From positions 53,961-75,007 of the forward strand of contig NWUY0300018210.1 of NCBI GenBank assembly GCA_004151065.3: a stretch of DNA of 21,047 nt, read 5' to 3'. The notes under the pieces were generated by a model. The model did not search any database. It saw nothing but the letters and a program-made list of their open reading frames with translations, and had not been told where the DNA came from. Source of the stretch: Larix sibirica. Lineage: Eukaryota > Streptophyta > Pinopsida > Pinales > Pinaceae. Below, in pieces: positions 19,100-21,047 of the stretch (positions within the stretch are counted from its first letter, which is position 1; every line of letters begins with the position of its first letter). Position numbers and translations under genes: made by a program.

Positions 19100-20020
19100 T
19101 TCCAACCTGGATTCTAGGAATTTTTTGTCTACGAAGATATTCCCAAACTCCTCCTTATTCCATTTCTTAATATTTTCCTTTAGACCTTTCATTTTTTGTT
19201 GAAACTTATACATGCTTTGGCCTTCCCCCTTGCTTATATCTTCCCACCACTGCCCCACTTTCTCTTTGAAATCAGGGTGGCCTAACCAGAACTATTCAAA
19301 TTGGAAGGGATTTTTGAATTAAGAGCCTACCCCGCTCCACCATAACTCCACAGGCCAGTGATCTAATCCAACAGCAGGAAGAACTAATGCTAAGATTTCA
19401 CTTCCCAAATCCATAATTGATTTAGATACTAGGAAATGATCTAGACATGAGCCAGTGGGACGTTCTCCCCTTCATTTGTTGTTCCAAGTGAATCGACCTT
19501 GCCCCGAGACCACATCCACTAGCTTTAGGTCATCAATAGTATCTCTGAAACACCCACATTCTTCCTCAATCCTTCATCTTCCTCCTTTCTTTTCCTCTAA
19601 TGAGGTGATGAGATTGAAGTCTCCACCTAATATACAGTGTTTCCCTTCTGTCCATTCATGAATACATTTGAGGGACTCGATGAAAGAAAGTTTTTCTCGA
19701 GACATATGAGGTCCATAAACATCCTATAACTGGGAAACCGATTCTGCTGAGATGAGTAGATGATTTCCATTGAAGCCAACTAGACTCACTTTGTTAGGAT
19801 CCCATAAAATTCCCAATCCGCCTGTCAATCCTCTAGCATCAATACCCATTCCTTCATTTCCTTTCTATATCTTCTTTCCTATTTCCTATAGCTGATCCAC
19901 TGATCATTTTGTTTCTTGAAGGAAAACAATAACCGGATTTGTCTTCTGGATCTTTTTTCTTAAAATATTCCCTTTTTTACGGCTATTAAGTCCTCTTATG
20001 TTATGGGATATAATATTCAT
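19100..20020 (-). other. APE-type endonuclease domain of LINE ORF2
   Basis: The conserved residues of the exonuclease III/AP endonuclease fold are all visible in one register: HNIRGLN (Asn 7), FLQETK (Glu 36, codon 19913-19915), DVYGPH (Tyr), LGGDFNLI (Asp 134, codon 19619-19621, and Asn), SCLDHFLVS, and LDHWPVELW (Asp/His, His 221, codon 19358-19360). Several stops interrupt it. The domain would nick the target DNA to start target-primed reverse transcription. Confidence 0.92.
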
Positions 20021-20153
20021 TAAGAAATACGATCAAAGAGAATTATAAGCCTATATCAGCCCTTATGGTAGGGTATTAACCTAATTCAACCAAATTTAGA
20101 CGTACTGTTGATATACGTTTCCTATTTGATTTCATGCCCGGCTTCTTTACTAT
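20021..20153 (-). other. LINE ORF1-ORF2 spacer
   Basis: These 133 bp separate the ORF1 stop (TGA at 20154-20156) from the ORF2 ATG at 20020. No frame or structure of note is seen. Confidence 0.6.
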
Positions 20154-21047
20154 CTATTCATGCTTTCTCTTATAGTCCTTGTGGGATCCTAGATTGATTC
20201 CCATATGGTTGGTTTCCCTTGCTTTGATGATTTCCTCCTTTAGTAAAACAACTTTCTCTTGGGGGGCATAATCTTTCCTGGCATCTTCGCAAGATTTTTC
20301 AATTCCATCTAGATCTAAATCCCCAATATCCATATCTTCAAATTCTTCCCCTGTAACTCTTTCTAGGTCTTCGTTGGATTTTTCCACCACCACATTATTT
20401 GTTTCATTTGCACTTCCATCCTTCTCTTCCTGCCGATTTTGGTTCTGTTGATTCTCATTAGCTGATAATTTGGTGATTCCTCTGGTTGATTTCCTAAAGC
20501 TTGAAATTGGTTGGATACTGATATATTTTTGGGGGATTCCAATTTTTCTTGTTTTCTTCCTCCTCTTTTATGTGTTGGAACCCTATTAAAACCTTGATCC
20601 GTCTTGTCCTCATCTTTCTTGGGAGGATATTTTGGAGGGTTCATGGGGCATTCTCTGAAAAAATGTCCATACTCGCTACATCTATGTCATCTAAACGGAA
20701 TTTGTTCATAGTCTAGGGTTTACATCTAGTCTTCATTTTCCCATGACATTTTGATTGCTTCTGGTAGTTCCTTGGATAGATCCATATAAACACATATTCT
20801 TGCATATTGCGTGTATCTCTATAATTTGGTTTGCTCAAATATTTTAATAAAGGAACCCAAATTTTTTCTGATATCTTCCAGAATTTCTGAGTCCCAGTAC
20901 TCGCTTGGGAGAGAGTAAATACAAATCCATACAGGTGCAACTATCATATCCTCTTTATCTGGGAAAAAATTCTCCTTCCAAGGTCTTAAGAAGAATCCTA
21001 CTTGTAATACCCCTGCCCTGCCTTAGTATTTATTGGCCTCAATGTAA
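20154..21047 (-). pseudogene. LINE ORF1: DUF4283-like and CCHC zinc-knuckle protein, partial
   Basis: The N-terminal part lies outside the window. Visible first is a segment typical of the DUF4283 domain of plant LINE ORF1 (GFFLRPWKENFFP, then VWICIYSLPSEYWD, then QYARICVYMDLSKELPEAIK). Next comes a CX2CX4HX4C knuckle at 20648-20689 (RCSEYGHFFRECP) whose first Cys codon is now TGA (20687-20689). A basic, Lys-rich tail follows. Near 20455-20470 the frame shifts, and an acidic C-terminus (EEFEDMDIGDLDLDG) ends at 20154. The protein would coat the element RNA. It also has in-frame stops near 20713-20722 and 20830. Confidence 0.87.

Larger units (their letters stand above)
15784..20020 (-). pseudogene. 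LINE ORF2 polyprotein: endonuclease, reverse transcriptase, RNase H
   Basis: The ATG at 20020 starts MNIISHNIRGLNS, the usual N-terminus of a plant LINE ORF2. One register holds from 20020 to about 17000 (EN, RT and thumb region) with at least a dozen in-frame stops. The frame then changes for zf-RVT (16742 to about 16560), returns for the start of RNase H (16372), and changes again near 16040-16106 before the TGA at 15784. The length, about 1,410 codons, is in the normal range. In life, EN nicks genomic DNA and RT primes cDNA synthesis on the nick using the element's own RNA. Here the copy is dead: the RT motif C has lost an aspartate and the frame is broken throughout. Confidence 0.92.
14442..21047 (-). 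mobile_element. Plant L1-type LINE, nearly full length, decayed
   Basis: Reading right to left: ORF1 with a DUF4283-like domain and CCHC knuckle (to 20154), a 133-bp spacer, ORF2 with endonuclease, reverse transcriptase, zf-RVT and RNase H (20020 to 15784), an extra unknown frame (to 14849), then about 400 bp of 3' sequence and the T-run at 14442-14449, which is the poly(A) tail. RNase H in ORF2 is typical of many plant L1 lineages. ORF1 runs off the right edge. Many stops and at least three frameshifts show that it cannot encode its proteins. Confidence 0.9.

Noticed and set aside
1-21047. CRISPR array, tRNA, rRNA or bacterial operon structure
   Set aside because: There are no regularly spaced repeats, no cloverleaf, no rRNA-like conserved words, and no ribosome-binding-site-led gene strings. 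The elements are of plant nuclear type.

Overview
The window looks like intergenic DNA from a large, repeat-rich plant nuclear genome. A conifer or other gymnosperm is my guess, from the style of the elements and the high AT content, but nothing here proves the clade. I see no intact host gene, rRNA, tRNA or CRISPR array. What can be recognised is a stack of decayed retrotransposons, several inserted into one another.

Left part (1-6,900): mostly AT-rich sequence with three unrecognised, broken reading frames (637-1047 minus, 2623-3221 minus, 4073-5023 plus), a fourth decayed plus-strand stretch (6136-6905), several short tandem duplications, and a single N at 2270. The two plus-strand frames may be the inside of an old LTR retrotransposon. 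Its 3' LTR may start at 6910 (TGTTGGGGG...) and resume at about 8207 with a TATA box, split by a 1.2-kb LINE 3' end (about 6997-8194, minus strand).

Middle (8,440-13,030): a gene-free AT-rich stretch with hairpins, then a copia-style LTR (9746-10028), a poly(A)-tailed retroelement end on the minus strand (10031-10265), and a small LTR retrotransposon (about 10277-13029). The last has a partial LTR pair, a tRNA-iMet-like primer binding site, a polypurine tract, and a decayed internal frame that starts with a CxCPxCGK zinc-finger-like motif followed by long Lys/Glu-rich coiled coil. It shows no protease, reverse transcriptase or integrase, so it was probably non-autonomous.

Right part (13,030-21,047): plant LINE (L1-type) sequence on the minus strand, inserted in the 3' LTR of that small element. 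Read from right to left there is ORF1 (DUF4283-like domain plus CCHC knuckle, running off the window), then ORF2 (APE endonuclease, reverse transcriptase, zf-RVT, RNase H), then about 950 bp of a further, unrecognised frame, then the 3' tail. The last 1.35 kb is present twice, 1,404 bp apart, with two differences seen, and the first copy stops exactly at a single N (14390). All ORFs carry stops and frameshifts, and the reverse transcriptase FxDD motif reads FVDY, so this copy is dead.

The best lead is the frame downstream of RNase H. The older, diverged LINE copy at 7 kb and the young copies at 13-15 kb carry stops at different codons, and where one has a stop the other has a sense codon, as expected if the ancestral element encoded an extra protein or a C-terminal extension there. 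The second lead is the zinc-finger/coiled-coil frame of the small LTR element. The third, more sobering one is that both Ns sit exactly at the ends of duplicated segments, so part of the repeat structure may be an assembly effect.
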